Positions 35,854 to 45,429 of a DNA stretch of 64,000 nt are shown piece by piece. This DNA comes from Pseudomonadota bacterium (GTDB lineage Bacteria; Pseudomonadota; Gammaproteobacteria; Steroidobacterales; Steroidobacteraceae). Each line of letters begins with the position of its first letter. Positions within the stretch are counted from its first letter, which is position 1. Location: contig JAFEDS010000017.1 in the NCBI GenBank assembly GCA_018241505.1, positions 372,001-436,000 on the forward strand, in the 5' to 3' direction. The notes under the pieces were generated by a model. That model made no database searches. It saw nothing but the letters and a program-made list of their open reading frames with translations, and was not told the origin of the DNA. The position numbers and the translations under genes were made by a program.

Positions 35854-36312
35854 TTACTCGTACGTGCCGGCCTTGAAGATCAACCCGTCTCGGACGGCCC
35901 AATAGATGATCTTGTGCTCGACCGCACCGCTATTCGGATTCTCGCGCATGTACGTCACCCACCCGTCCTGGTGAGTCTTCGCTGCGTCCACGATTTCCTT
36001 GATGAAGCGCTTGCCGTGCATATCGACGACGTCGAGCCGGCTCAGTCCGACCACATCCGGAGAAATCGGGTGGGCCAGGCAGATGCCGTTCAAGTCGTGC
36101 ACATCCACGTAGTCCATTCCTCGGGCGAATACACCGTCTCGCCGATTCAACTCGGCAAGAGTCTTTTCCCGACCATTCGCACGGTAGAACTCGACCGCCT
36201 TGGTGACCTGAGCAATGACGTCATTGCGACTTGGCGCGTCGGCGCTCACGCCAATGACCGGCATGAGGGCGAATAGGAAAATCGCTATAGCGAAATGTGC
36301 GCGCTTAAACAT
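35854..36312 (-). CDS. Single cache-domain exported protein
   Basis: 152 residues from an ATG at 36312 (GGGAG 5 bases upstream); another ATG lies 15 bases earlier. Signal peptide about 1-24. The mature part matches the small soluble cache domain of periplasmic sensors (FARGMDYVDVHDLNGICLAHP, GKRFIKEIVDAAK, DGWVTYMRENP) and includes the typical WVTY-Y pattern. Such stand-alone proteins bind small ligands for a membrane partner; none is adjacent. Confidence 0.85.
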   Translation of the reverse strand: MFKRAHFAIAIFLFALMPVIGVSADAPSRNDVIAQVTKAVEFYRANGREKTLAELNRRDGVFARGMDYVDVHDLNGICLAHPISPDVVGLSRLDVVDMHGKRFIKEIVDAAKTHQDGWVTYMRENPNSGAVEHKIIYWAVRDGLIFKAGTYE

Positions 36313-36422
36313 GGCGGCTCCCTGCACGTTCGAGGGCCGGCAGCTTACTGCGCAGCTTCATGGCCGCCGCAGCGCCATTCCACACTTTTGCGCACTGCAA
36401 TAAGGGACAGTTCCGGGCCCGT

Positions 36423-36439
36423 CGCCCGAAGGGCGTTTT
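36423..36439 (+). terminator. Small hairpin with T-tract
   Basis: CGCCC-GAA-GGGCG followed by TTTT on the plus strand. No plus-strand gene ends here, so it may terminate an antisense or upstream read-through transcript, or act with the minus-strand peptide gene, whose stop is 8 bases beyond it. Confidence 0.4.
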
Positions 36440-36446
36440 ATGGAAA

Positions 36447-36521
36447 CTAGCCCCAGAAAGACTGGACGATCAGGGCGCCGCCCAGCAGCACGAGGCCGAT
36501 GACGTATATTGCTTTTTTCAC
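36447..36521 (-). CDS. Possible 24-residue single-pass membrane peptide
   Basis: GTG start with a Gly-rich AGGGA about 6 bases upstream and a stop at 36447-36449. The peptide is KKAIYVIGLVLLGGALIVQ with a short C-terminal tail: two Lys and then 17 hydrophobic residues, the profile of a small inner-membrane protein. It is too short to detect by similarity, and similar small proteins with MKKxIYxIGxVLL starts occur in related genomes in my recollection. Alternative: chance ORF. Confidence 0.4.
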   Translation of the reverse strand: MKKAIYVIGLVLLGGALIVQSFWG

Positions 36522-36646
36522 GGCGAATCCCTGGCAGGGGCAACGAAGCCGGCACAGTTTTTCAAACCCCCGGCCGCCGTACCAAGAATGGATCGATATG
36601 TGAACATACCGGTCACTTTCATTGCCCGAAAAATCAAAGGCAACCC

Positions 36647-38476
36647 ATGACAGATCGGCCCGATGAAGCCCCGGATGCAGCCGCGGCGCAGGAAGAGGCG
36701 GCACAGTCCGGGCTCATCCCGCAATTGGCCATGATGTTTCGCGCGCTCCTGGACTCTCACGTTCGAAATACGCTGTTCCTGCTGATCGGAGCCCTGATTG
36801 CCGTGGTGGCAGCGACGGCCTACGGCCAGATCCGGCTGAACACCTGGAACCAGCCGTTTTTTGACGCAATCGAGCGTCACAACATGGACGGCTTCTTCCA
36901 CCAGCTCGGGGTTTTCGGGGTGATTGCCGGGACGCTGCTGGTTTTGAATGTGAGCCAGCGCTGGTTGAACGAGATGTTGAAGCTGAAGCTGCGTGCGGGC
37001 CTCGCCAGGGACCTCATCGGGAACTGGCTGCAGCCGATGCGCGCATTTCGCCTCGCCAGCGCGGGCCCCATTGGAGTCAATCCCGACCAGCGCATGCATG
37101 AGGATGCCCGGCACCTGACCGAGTTGTCGGCCGACCTGGGTACCGGCCTGCTGCAGGCCGGAATCCTGCTCGCCCTGTTCGTTCACGTGTTGTGGCGGAT
37201 CTCCAGCGACTTTGCCTTCCACGTGGGCAGCCACACCTACAATGTACCCGGCTATATGGTGTGGGCCGCCGTGTTGTATGCGGGCTCGGCATCCTTGTTG
37301 AGCTATTGGGTCGGTAAGAGCCTCATCAACCGCAACGCCGAGCGCTACGCACGCGAGGCGGATATGCGCTTCTCCCTGGTCCGCGTCAATGAGCACGTTG
37401 ATGCAATTGCACTTGCCCGGGGCGAGGCGGATGAAGCGCGCCGCCTCGATCTCGATGTTGCCGCGGTCCTTGCCGCAACCAAACGCCTGGTCGTGGGACT
37501 GACGAATCTGACCTGGGTAACAGCAGGCTATGGTTGGTTCACCCTGGTGGCACCGATTCTCGCCGCGGCCCCTCTGTATTTTTCCGGCAGCCTGTCGTTT
37601 GGCGGCCTGATGATGGCGGCGGGTGCCTTTACCCAGGTCCAGACTTCGATGCGTTGGTTCGTGGACAACTTCAGCGTCATTGCCGACTGGCGCGCCACGC
37701 TGCTGCGTGTGGCCAGCTTCCGGCGCGCAGTCCTGTCGACTGACACACTGCACAGTGTCGAAAGCCAGATTGCCTTTGAGGACGGTGCCGCGGGGCACCT
37801 GAAAATAGACAAGCTGGAAATCGCCTCCCCGGCCGGCTGTACCTTGATCGAGGAAAAATCGGTGGACATCGGTCGCGGCGAACGGGTGTTGATAGTGGGC
37901 GAGGCCGGGACGGGCAAGACTTTGCTGTTTCGTGCGCTGGCGGGGCTGTGGCCCTGGGGTTCGGGAACCATCACCCGACCCAGGGGAGAGTCGATTGAGT
38001 ATGTGCCGCGGACACCCTACTGGCCACCCGGAACGTTGCGCGATGCCATGTGCTATCCGCGCAAAGCGGACACGTTCAATGAGGCCGAGGTTGAGTCAGC
38101 TCTCGTGCGCCTCAATCTGAAACGGGTGCTGCCGATGTTGGACCAAAGTCGGGGATGGGAGCAACAGTTGACCGAGGAAGAGCTCACCAGCCTGGCATTC
38201 GCACGCCTGTTGCTTCACAAACCCGCCTGGGTGTTGATTGACGAAGTGCTCGATACGCTCGATGCGGATACGCTCGCGGCCATCAGCCAGGCGATCGCCA
38301 AGGACTTGAAAGACAGTACCGTCATTCACATCGGGCGCGAGATGGCAAACAACACCACGTTCAAACGGATCGTGCATTTGATCAAGGATCCGACGGTGCG
38401 CAAGCTTCCATCCCGCAAGGGCGTGCGGCCGCAACGCGCGAACGGCAGGCGGCAGCAACAACCGAAGACCGCCTGA
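36647..38476 (+). CDS. ABC transporter, SbmA/BacA/ABCD-type permease-ATPase with non-canonical motifs
   Basis: 609 residues from an ATG at 36647; the longer frame is unsupported. N-terminal membrane half with about 6-7 TMs (30-330) of the SbmA/BacA-like fold; NQPFFDAIERHNMDGFFHQLG near 70 is typical. C-terminal ATPase (about 400-600): Walker A GEAGTGKT near 420, Walker B VLIDEVLDTLD near 530. The signature is LTEEELTSLAFARLL instead of LSGGQ, and the H-loop position is HIGRE rather than SVGHR. This branch is known for such variants (antimicrobial peptide or B12-like importers); transport substrate unknown. Confidence 0.86.
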   Translation: MTDRPDEAPDAAAAQEEAAQSGLIPQLAMMFRALLDSHVRNTLFLLIGALIAVVAATAYGQIRLNTWNQPFFDAIERHNMDGFFHQLGVFGVIAGTLLVLNVSQRWLNEMLKLKLRAGLARDLIGNWLQPMRAFRLASAGPIGVNPDQRMHEDARHLTELSADLGTGLLQAGILLALFVHVLWRISSDFAFHVGSHTYNVPGYMVWAAVLYAGSASLLSYWVGKSLINRNAERYAREADMRFSLVRVNEHVDAIALARGEADEARRLDLDVAAVLAATKRLVVGLTNLTWVTAGYGWFTLVAPILAAAPLYFSGSLSFGGLMMAAGAFTQVQTSMRWFVDNFSVIADWRATLLRVASFRRAVLSTDTLHSVESQIAFEDGAAGHLKIDKLEIASPAGCTLIEEKSVDIGRGERVLIVGEAGTGKTLLFRALAGLWPWGSGTITRPRGESIEYVPRTPYWPPGTLRDAMCYPRKADTFNEAEVESALVRLNLKRVLPMLDQSRGWEQQLTEEELTSLAFARLLLHKPAWVLIDEVLDTLDADTLAAISQAIAKDLKDSTVIHIGREMANNTTFKRIVHLIKDPTVRKLPSRKGVRPQRANGRRQQQPKTA

Positions 38477-38613
38477 GCCTGCGCCAGCCGAACCGGCGCC
38501 TCGAGAGCGCACGGCAATGGTGTGAGCTGCATCACATAAGGGCGTAAGTGCAAATGCATTGGTGACGCATACCTCGGACTTAAGTCGTGCCGGTCGGTAG
38601 TTTCGAGCGAACT

Positions 38614-40746
38614 ATGCAGCGCCTGTTACAGCCCTCTATTCTTACACTGAGCCTCGCGGTGCCGACGGCCTCGCTGGCCCTCGGCCTCGGGGATATCCGC
38701 GTCGAATCTGCTCTGCACCAGCCGCTCGTTGCGCAGATCGAGCTGATAGGCGCCGCCGACGATGAGCTCGGCCGGTTGAGCGCTGCGATCGCGAGCGACG
38801 AGCTGTTCGAGCACTACAATCTCGAGCGGGCGCCGTTCATATACGGGACCACACTGAGCGTCGGTCGCGATGCACAGGGCCGTCCAGTCCTGAATATGCG
38901 CTCAACGGAGAAGTTCACCGAGCCGGTGGTCACGCTGCTCGTGGACTTGCATACGCCGCACGGCGAGTTGGTTCGTGAGTACACGTTGTTTTTGGATCCG
39001 GCGGGGTTGGTGGACAGCGGTAGCGCATCAACGGCCCCGGCCCCGGTGGTGAAAGTAACTCGCGCCGAGCCGTCCGCCCTGGACTCCGCGGCCCCGGCCG
39101 CTTCGACGATTTCCTCCGCCCCCACAGCTTCCGGCAGCGCAAGCTCGAAGGCGCTCGGCCATACCTACAGGGTTTCGCGCCGTGACACGCTAGATCGCAT
39201 TGTCACGGCCACCGGCGCGCGCTCGCGAATCGAGCGTCACCGGATGATGATCGCAATCTTCCGCAACAACCCGGCCGCGTTTCAGAACAACTTCAACCGG
39301 ATGCATTCCGGTGTGACACTGACATTCCCCACCGCGGAGCAGTTGGCGGCGATATCGGTTGAAGAGACCAATCGCGAGTACGATGCGCAGATGGCTGCGT
39401 GGCACAGCTCGCGCGGCGCTTCCACCGGCACGCAGTCTGCGTCTGCCGGTGCGAGCGGCACCACCAGTGCAGCGGCCACACAGTCTGCCGGCAGCACCGT
39501 CTCAGGTCGGTCCGCGAAGGTAGTCGATGGCGACAGGCGGGAGGGCTCAGCCGCCGCAAGGGCAGCGGCCGCTTCGATCGCCGCCAGCGCCGATGCCGAG
39601 AAGCTGCCCACCGATCCCGCTGCCCTGAAGCAGCGAATCGCGTCGTTGGAGCAGTCGATCGCCCTGGTTCAACAGCAGTTGAAACAGCCGCTGCCTGCGG
39701 CCACTAGTGCGCCAGGCACGCCAATCACCGCGTTGGCCCACCACACGGCTTCAGACTCGCTGCCAGCATCGAACGCCGCGGCGCCAGCCTCGAGTGCAAC
39801 GGCGCAAGCTTCGGGAGCCACCGCGCCGGCTTTGAGCGGCCCCGCGCCTGACGAAGCGGCCAGCGAAGACGACGCGGACGAAACACCCGCTCCGAAGCGC
39901 CATCTCGTTGAACTGATTTCTGCGGCCATCGGGGCCGCGGCCGTTTTCCTCGCGGGCGCGTGGTTCTTCCTCCGCCGCCGCGCCGCTTACAACTACGCCG
40001 CCCCGAAGTACGGCACGGCCACCGCAGGACCCATTTCGAACCACGATGAGTCCAGTGACTCGGTGGACTTCACCGCAGCAACGGCCTCTGTCACCCAATT
40101 GCCTGCCATGGCGAGCGAACCGGTCACCGCGAACGCTCCGGCCACATCCGACAAGGCTTCCCGTGAAGCGAAGACCGCGGCGCAGGATTCCGAGCAGCGC
40201 GCCAACAAGGACCCGAAGAACGAGTCGAGTTGGTTTGAAGACTCCTTCAGCACCCCCATTGCCGATCTGCTCAACGACCCGACCATCACCCTGCCCGTCG
40301 ATGATACGGAGATCCTACCTGTCGACTCCGCGGAGCCGACCCTGAAACTGCCCGCGAGTGCGGCGGATCCGGCGGCCGATACCGAGGTTCTCGTGGCACC
40401 CGATCTCGAGTTTTCGGGTAACACCAACGAGCATGTGGTAATGGGCAGCGCGCTCAATGAGTCGAGCCCCGTCGAGCGGCGCAAGAACCCGGTCGACGTG
40501 CTGCGCCAGGCAATCGAGCGCGAGCCGGATCGAAGCGACCTGCGCCTGAAGCTGCTCGAGTTGTATTACAGCGCCGCGGCCGAAAACCGCCGCGCCTTCC
40601 TGGAAGCCAGCCGCCAGCTTTCAAAGAGCGAGAATCTGGCGACACCGGAAGACTGGTCGCGAATTTCCGATATGGGCCGCATCATTGCGCCCGACGACGA
40701 GTTGTTCTCGAGCGAAGGCGAAGGCGACGACAAGCAGGTCGCCTGA
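38614..40746 (+). CDS. fimV: FimV-type polar hub protein
   Basis: 710 residues from an ATG at 38614 (a GTG at 38587 precedes it). Signal peptide ending near SLALGLGD; the LGDIRVESALHQPLVAQIEL block (about 23-42) is the FimV N-terminal domain, followed by a LysM domain (HTYRVSRRDTLDRIVTATGAR, near 185). An Ala/Pro/Ser linker and one TM (about 435-460) lead to a cytoplasmic Asp/Glu-rich tail and a FimV C-terminal TPR-like domain (about 630-700). FimV organises type IV pili and polar signalling in Gammaproteobacteria. Shorter than in Pseudomonas (about 920). Confidence 0.9.
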   Translation: MQRLLQPSILTLSLAVPTASLALGLGDIRVESALHQPLVAQIELIGAADDELGRLSAAIASDELFEHYNLERAPFIYGTTLSVGRDAQGRPVLNMRSTEKFTEPVVTLLVDLHTPHGELVREYTLFLDPAGLVDSGSASTAPAPVVKVTRAEPSALDSAAPAASTISSAPTASGSASSKALGHTYRVSRRDTLDRIVTATGARSRIERHRMMIAIFRNNPAAFQNNFNRMHSGVTLTFPTAEQLAAISVEETNREYDAQMAAWHSSRGASTGTQSASAGASGTTSAAATQSAGSTVSGRSAKVVDGDRREGSAAARAAAASIAASADAEKLPTDPAALKQRIASLEQSIALVQQQLKQPLPAATSAPGTPITALAHHTASDSLPASNAAAPASSATAQASGATAPALSGPAPDEAASEDDADETPAPKRHLVELISAAIGAAAVFLAGAWFFLRRRAAYNYAAPKYGTATAGPISNHDESSDSVDFTAATASVTQLPAMASEPVTANAPATSDKASREAKTAAQDSEQRANKDPKNESSWFEDSFSTPIADLLNDPTITLPVDDTEILPVDSAEPTLKLPASAADPAADTEVLVAPDLEFSGNTNEHVVMGSALNESSPVERRKNPVDVLRQAIEREPDRSDLRLKLLELYYSAAAENRRAFLEASRQLSKSENLATPEDWSRISDMGRIIAPDDELFSSEGEGDDKQVA

Positions 40747-40815
40747 TACACCGGCAAACGGCCGTCCTCACTGACCGGTGCGTCGCATCGCCTTTCAGGG
40801 TTGCCGCAGCAGCGC

Positions 40816-42333
40816 TCAGTCCTTCATCAGGGTCGCTTGCAGCCGGTCCGCCAGCTCCACATCGCCAACTTTCTCGGCTGCCTGGACGGCCCCCGCCAGC
40901 GACCCCCGCCTGCCGGGCGCACCGACCAACGCTACCTGATACTCCTTCAATGCCTGCTGGGGCTGGTTGAGTGTGAGCAACAGATCGCCCAACTGCTCGC
41001 GTGCCGGCACTATCGGGCCGGGAGTCAGCGGCAGCTTCTCAACGGCATCCTCTTCGTCCGCCGCCTGGCGAAGGGTTTTGACGGCTTCCTGAGCCTGAGA
41101 CCCGGCCGCCTGTTGCCAGGCCACGGCCTCCTGAGTCAGCACTTCGGCTTGTTTTGCCCAATACGCATTGCCGGCAGCCTGAAGCTGCTGCTGACATTTG
41201 CGGAGCTGCGCGATGTCATCATCCGCATCACGCGGATGACCGCTTCGAGACTTCGCCACGGCGCGGGCCCAATAGACGAGGGAGGCTATGTTGGGTGGAG
41301 ACTCCGGGAGCGGTTGGAGAGCCGCCGCGACATCCCACTTGTGATCCTCCATGGAGAGTCGGATCGGCATCGCGGTTGCGGCGTAGCCCACCTTGAAGTC
41401 CTTGCCCAGCAGCGCCCCCATCGCCTTCAACGACGCAACTACTCCCCGGGCGTCATTCTGGCGGCCCCGCTGGATGTATGCATACGTGAGGTAGTCCATG
41501 GCATGGAGCTCTTCACCCACATCGCCCAGACTGCGCGCCGCCGCCCGAGCGGCGCTGTTGGATGCAATCGAATCGTCCCAAAGGCCCAAGCGGGTAAAAA
41601 TGTGCGAAGGCATGTGGAGCGCGTGTGGCGCTGACGGGGCGATCTTCGAGTAGGCGCGCGCGGCGGCCAAGCCACGCGGCGCCAACTCAGTGCTGTCGTA
41701 GGCGTGAATCAGGTAGTGGGCGGCTCCCGGGTGATCCGGATGATCGCTGTAGATCGGCTCCAGAATCGACGCCGCAAGTTTCTGATTGGCATGAGTACGA
41801 TCTTCCGGTTGCGCGGTCGCGATGAGTGCCAGCGCATAGAAGACTTGGGTTTCCGTGTCCTTGGGGTTGCTGAGTGCTGCCTGTCGCATCCCCTCCTGAT
41901 AAGCCTTCGCACGGACCAGGTGAGGCGAACGACCCGAGTCGCGGAAGAAGGCTGCGGCGGCTGCAATAAACTGCCGTTCGCGTTCGGAGCGAACACTGAG
42001 CTTCTGCGCCCGCTCGATTTCTGCCAGCCCCTTGCCCAGATCCTGCGCATCCGGCGCAGACCATAATTGATGCCAATAGGACATGGCCGCGCCCCAATGG
42101 GCCATGGCACATGCGGGATCGGCCGTGGCCACGTCCTGGAAACCCTTCTCCGCTGCGTCATAGGCGAATGAATGCAATAGCGCCACAGAGCGCTGGAAGT
42201 TCCGGGAAACACCCGGCGCGCAGGAAGTCGCGAAGCTGACCGTACCGAGCCGCTCCGGAGGCGGATGCGAATGCATTTCCGCGGCTCCTGACACACCCGC
42301 AACCAGGGCCGCGGCAATGAACAGCCGCTTCAT
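40816..42333 (-). CDS. Exported TPR-repeat protein
   Basis: 505 residues from an ATG at 42333 that overlaps the stop of the upstream MBL-rhodanese gene (ATGA); the longer frame to 42372 lies inside that gene. Signal peptide about 1-18. Then TPR-like repeats through the whole protein (NFQRSVALLHSFAYDAAEKGFQDVATADPACAMAHWGAA near 45). Similar periplasmic proteins are widespread among bacteria of soil, with unknown function. Co-translation with the persulfide dioxygenase-like enzyme suggests an associated role that I cannot name. Confidence 0.82.
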   Translation of the reverse strand: MKRLFIAAALVAGVSGAAEMHSHPPPERLGTVSFATSCAPGVSRNFQRSVALLHSFAYDAAEKGFQDVATADPACAMAHWGAAMSYWHQLWSAPDAQDLGKGLAEIERAQKLSVRSERERQFIAAAAAFFRDSGRSPHLVRAKAYQEGMRQAALSNPKDTETQVFYALALIATAQPEDRTHANQKLAASILEPIYSDHPDHPGAAHYLIHAYDSTELAPRGLAAARAYSKIAPSAPHALHMPSHIFTRLGLWDDSIASNSAARAAARSLGDVGEELHAMDYLTYAYIQRGRQNDARGVVASLKAMGALLGKDFKVGYAATAMPIRLSMEDHKWDVAAALQPLPESPPNIASLVYWARAVAKSRSGHPRDADDDIAQLRKCQQQLQAAGNAYWAKQAEVLTQEAVAWQQAAGSQAQEAVKTLRQAADEEDAVEKLPLTPGPIVPAREQLGDLLLTLNQPQQALKEYQVALVGAPGRRGSLAGAVQAAEKVGDVELADRLQATLMKD

Positions 42334-43367
42334 GCCTGCCCGCACAGGAGCGGATACCCTGCTTCGCGCCATGCCTTCATTCCTCCATCGAGCGCAACCG
42401 CGCGCAGGTAGCCCATTTCCCGCAAGGTTGCCGTCGCCAGTGTCGAGATCCGGCCAAACTCACAACACGCCACGATCCGGCGCAGCGGATCCGGCAGATC
42501 CTGATTCACACGCAGCTCGAGCTGCCCTCGCGGCAACAACTTCGCCCCGGGAATGTGGCCGGCCTCGTAGGCTTCGCGCTCCCGCACATCGAGAATGATC
42601 AGCTCATCGCCGCCGGCCTCGGTGCGGGCTTTCAGCTCCGCCAGCGACATGAAAGGCACCGTCGCCGCGGCTTCCGCGAGCATTTGCGCCACCGTCTTGC
42701 CGCCACTCATGTTGGTACGGAGCGCCTCGGTCAGGTGGGTGGGCATGCTGAGATTGAGACTGTTCATCATCTCAACGAACGCGGCGCGGTCGCGGACCTG
42801 CAAGCGCGGGTTGTTGGCAATCTCCTGGCCGATGGTCGAGTGGTCACGGCCCTTGTATTCGTGCGCGGGATGCACTTTCAGATTGGGATCGAGCTGCAGC
42901 AGCCGATTGAACAGACTGTCGTAGAGCGCCTCGGGGTTGCCGGTCGGCAGATCGGTCCGGCCGGTCGCGCCCATCAACAGCGTATCCCCGGTGAATACCC
43001 GATCCTCGACACGCAGGCACATCGAATCCTGTGTATGCCCCGGAGTGTGCAGCACCTGCAGGCGAAGATTGCCGACAACCAGCATTTCGCCGTCATCCAA
43101 CCGCAAGTCCACGAAGGGAGCGGGACTCAGGCGATGCATGGAAATGGGGACCTCGAGCCTGCGGGCCACTTCCCGCGTGGCCGAAAAATGATCGGCGTGA
43201 GTGTGTGTATCAACCAGGTGGCGGATGCGCAGACCTTCACGCGCCGCGACGGCTTGATAGCGGTCAATTAGACTTATTTCGGGGTCAATCAACACAGCGG
43301 CGCAGCTTTCCGCGCAGCCCACCAGGTACGACTGGCACCCCCCGGCACGCAGATGTTCGAAGATCAC
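42330..43367 (-). CDS. Persulfide dioxygenase-like metallo-beta-lactamase fused to rhodanese
   Basis: 345 residues. N-terminal MBL fold (1-235): the HTHADH metal site near 55-60, HTPGHTQDS near 109, GDTLLMGATGRTD near 128, and HPAHEYKGR near 165 are diagnostic of ETHE1-type persulfide dioxygenases. C-terminal rhodanese domain (about 240-345) with active-site loop CEFGRI. This is the 'PRF' fusion (PDO-rhodanese) of sulfide oxidation: GSSH is oxidised to sulfite, and the rhodanese transfers sulfane sulfur to make thiosulfate or regenerate GSSH. Cytoplasmic. Overlaps the TPR gene. Confidence 0.93.
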   Translation of the reverse strand: MIFEHLRAGGCQSYLVGCAESCAAVLIDPEISLIDRYQAVAAREGLRIRHLVDTHTHADHFSATREVARRLEVPISMHRLSPAPFVDLRLDDGEMLVVGNLRLQVLHTPGHTQDSMCLRVEDRVFTGDTLLMGATGRTDLPTGNPEALYDSLFNRLLQLDPNLKVHPAHEYKGRDHSTIGQEIANNPRLQVRDRAAFVEMMNSLNLSMPTHLTEALRTNMSGGKTVAQMLAEAAATVPFMSLAELKARTEAGGDELIILDVREREAYEAGHIPGAKLLPRGQLELRVNQDLPDPLRRIVACCEFGRISTLATATLREMGYLRAVALDGGMKAWREAGYPLLCGQA

Positions 43368-43415
43368 GGCGCCCCCGATTGTAAATGGTGTGGGCCGAGT
43401 GTATCACTTCCTTCC

Positions 43416-45422
43416 ATGCACCCTGCCTACCGCCGCGATGTCGACGGCCTGCGCGCCGTCGCGGTCCTGAGTGTAGTCGCCTTTCATGCCACCCCAAGCT
43501 GGATGCCCGGCGGCTTCGCCGGGGTCGACATTTTCTTCGTCATCTCCGGATACCTGATCTCTTCGATCGTGCTCGCGAACGTGGCCCGCGGCACCTTCAG
43601 CCTTGCCGACTTTTATGTCCGGCGCATCAAGCGCATCTTTCCGGCATTGATCCTCATGCTGGCGGCCGTTCTCACGGTGGGTTGGTTCGTGCTCTATCCC
43701 GATGAGCACCAGCAACTCGGCAAACACATTGCCGCCGGTGTTGGATTTGTCTCCAACGTGGTGCTGTGGCGCGAGTCCGGCTACTTTGATGTGGAAGCGG
43801 AGCTCAAACCCCTGCTGCACCTGTGGTCGCTCGGCATCGAGGAGCAGTTCTACATTCTGTGGCCCCTGCTCCTGGCCCTCACCTGGCGTTGGCGCTCGAG
43901 CCAATGGCCGTTGATATTGGGCATAGCGGCGCTTTCGTTCGCACTCAACCTGCTGCGGGCTCGAGGCCACCCGGCAACAACCTTTTATCTGCCGTTCACG
44001 CGCATCTGGGAATTGCTCGTCGGTTGCACTCTGGCCTACGCACAACTGTTCAAAGCTGACGAGTTGGCCCGCTGGCAGGCGAAGTTGTTCTTCAGTGGCG
44101 AGTCGGGCCCGGATGCACACTCGCGCGATCTGCAGGCATACGTCGGTCTCTGCCTGCTCGCGGTTGCGTTGTGTCTCCTCGATCGTTATCGCGTATTTCC
44201 CGGATGGTGGGCGGCGCTTCCAACCATGGGCGCATTTCTCCTCATCAGCGCCGGCCCCGAGGCGTGGGTCAATCGGGTGCTGCTGGGAAATCGCCTGATG
44301 GTGGCGATCGGGCTGATCAGCTATCCGTTGTACCTGTGGCATTGGCCACTGTTGTCCTTCACCCGCATCATCTCGCCGGATGAGCCGAATTCCACTCTGG
44401 TTCTCACGGCCGTGGGGTTGGCGTTTCTGTTTGCCGCCCTGACCTACTGGTTGGTGGAACGCCCGATTCGTTCGTATCGGAATGGGCCGCGCGTTGCCAT
44501 TCCGCTCGCCGCCATCGCGGCGGTGCTCGGAGTGATTGGCATCGTTGCGTTTTCGAGCATTCTGCCGCCGCGCTCTGCGGCTTTCAATGTGGCGAAGTAC
44601 CTGCGCCCGTCGAAGGAGACGCTATTCCCGGGGCCAAATCTGCAACCGATCACTACACCGTTGGGAAGGCTGCTTGCACAGGGTTCCGCGCCGGGGAAGA
44701 TTCTCTTCATTGGCGACAGCAACATCGAGCAGTACTATCCACGCCTCGACCACCTGCTGACCCAGAACCCTGACGCCGCACGCGGTATCGTTTTCGCGAG
44801 CAGCGGAGGATGTATTCCCATACCGCACGTGATGGAAAATCATCATCCCTGGTGCCCGGGAGTCATTGAGCGCGGTCTGGCCTACGCGAACAAACCCGAG
44901 GTGGAGACAGTCGTCATCGGCGCCGCGTGGTATGCGTACTTCGTCGAACCTATGGCTCGGTACTCCTATTACTTCGATGACGGCAGAGTGAAGGGCCCAC
45001 TGATATTAGGCGCAACGTCCGCGGACAGTGCACTACAGGCGCTTGAAACCACACTCAGCGATCTCACTCGCAGCGGCAAACGCGTCTACCTGGTGCTGCC
45101 GATTCCAGCCGCTGATTCCGCCGACCCGCGTGGCATGGTGAAGCGCAGCTTTACGGATCTCAGATTCCGCATCGAAGCGCTGCCGCTGGACCGGGTCGCA
45201 CTCGCGAAAGCCTACGGCCCCCTGAAGTCGAAGTTGACTGCTGTCGGCCAACGTTCGGGCGCACACGTGATTGATCCTTTCGATGCGTTGTGCGACGGAA
45301 CGATCTGCTCAACCGTCGACGCGCACGGTGAGCCGATCTACAGGGACGGCGCCCACCTGCGTCCGTCCTATGTCAGACACAACATCCACTTCTTCGATGA
45401 GATCGTGTTGCCGCAATCCTAG
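43416..45422 (+). CDS. Acyltransferase 3 / SGNH fused membrane O-acyltransferase (OafA/YrhL-like)
   Basis: 668 residues from an ATG at 43416. N-terminal acyltransferase-3 domain with about 10 TMs (YRRDVDGLRAVAVLSVVAFHA near 4-25, GFAGVDIFFVISGYLIS near 33-49, SLGIEEQFYILWPLLLAL near 141). C-terminal periplasmic SGNH-type domain (about 410-668): GDSNIEQ near 428 supplies the Ser, and DGAHL near 643 supplies Asp/His. It O-acetylates a surface glycan such as LPS O-antigen or capsule; no glycan genes are adjacent, so target unknown. Divergent from the PDO-rhodanese gene. Confidence 0.93.
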   Translation: MHPAYRRDVDGLRAVAVLSVVAFHATPSWMPGGFAGVDIFFVISGYLISSIVLANVARGTFSLADFYVRRIKRIFPALILMLAAVLTVGWFVLYPDEHQQLGKHIAAGVGFVSNVVLWRESGYFDVEAELKPLLHLWSLGIEEQFYILWPLLLALTWRWRSSQWPLILGIAALSFALNLLRARGHPATTFYLPFTRIWELLVGCTLAYAQLFKADELARWQAKLFFSGESGPDAHSRDLQAYVGLCLLAVALCLLDRYRVFPGWWAALPTMGAFLLISAGPEAWVNRVLLGNRLMVAIGLISYPLYLWHWPLLSFTRIISPDEPNSTLVLTAVGLAFLFAALTYWLVERPIRSYRNGPRVAIPLAAIAAVLGVIGIVAFSSILPPRSAAFNVAKYLRPSKETLFPGPNLQPITTPLGRLLAQGSAPGKILFIGDSNIEQYYPRLDHLLTQNPDAARGIVFASSGGCIPIPHVMENHHPWCPGVIERGLAYANKPEVETVVIGAAWYAYFVEPMARYSYYFDDGRVKGPLILGATSADSALQALETTLSDLTRSGKRVYLVLPIPAADSADPRGMVKRSFTDLRFRIEALPLDRVALAKAYGPLKSKLTAVGQRSGAHVIDPFDALCDGTICSTVDAHGEPIYRDGAHLRPSYVRHNIHFFDEIVLPQS

Positions 45423-45429
45423 CGGCCGT

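Noticed and set aside
40749-40780. CACCGG/CCGGTG arms after the FimV stop as a terminator
   Set aside because: The arms are only 6 bases with a 20-base loop and no T-tract; chance in GC-rich DNA is a better explanation.
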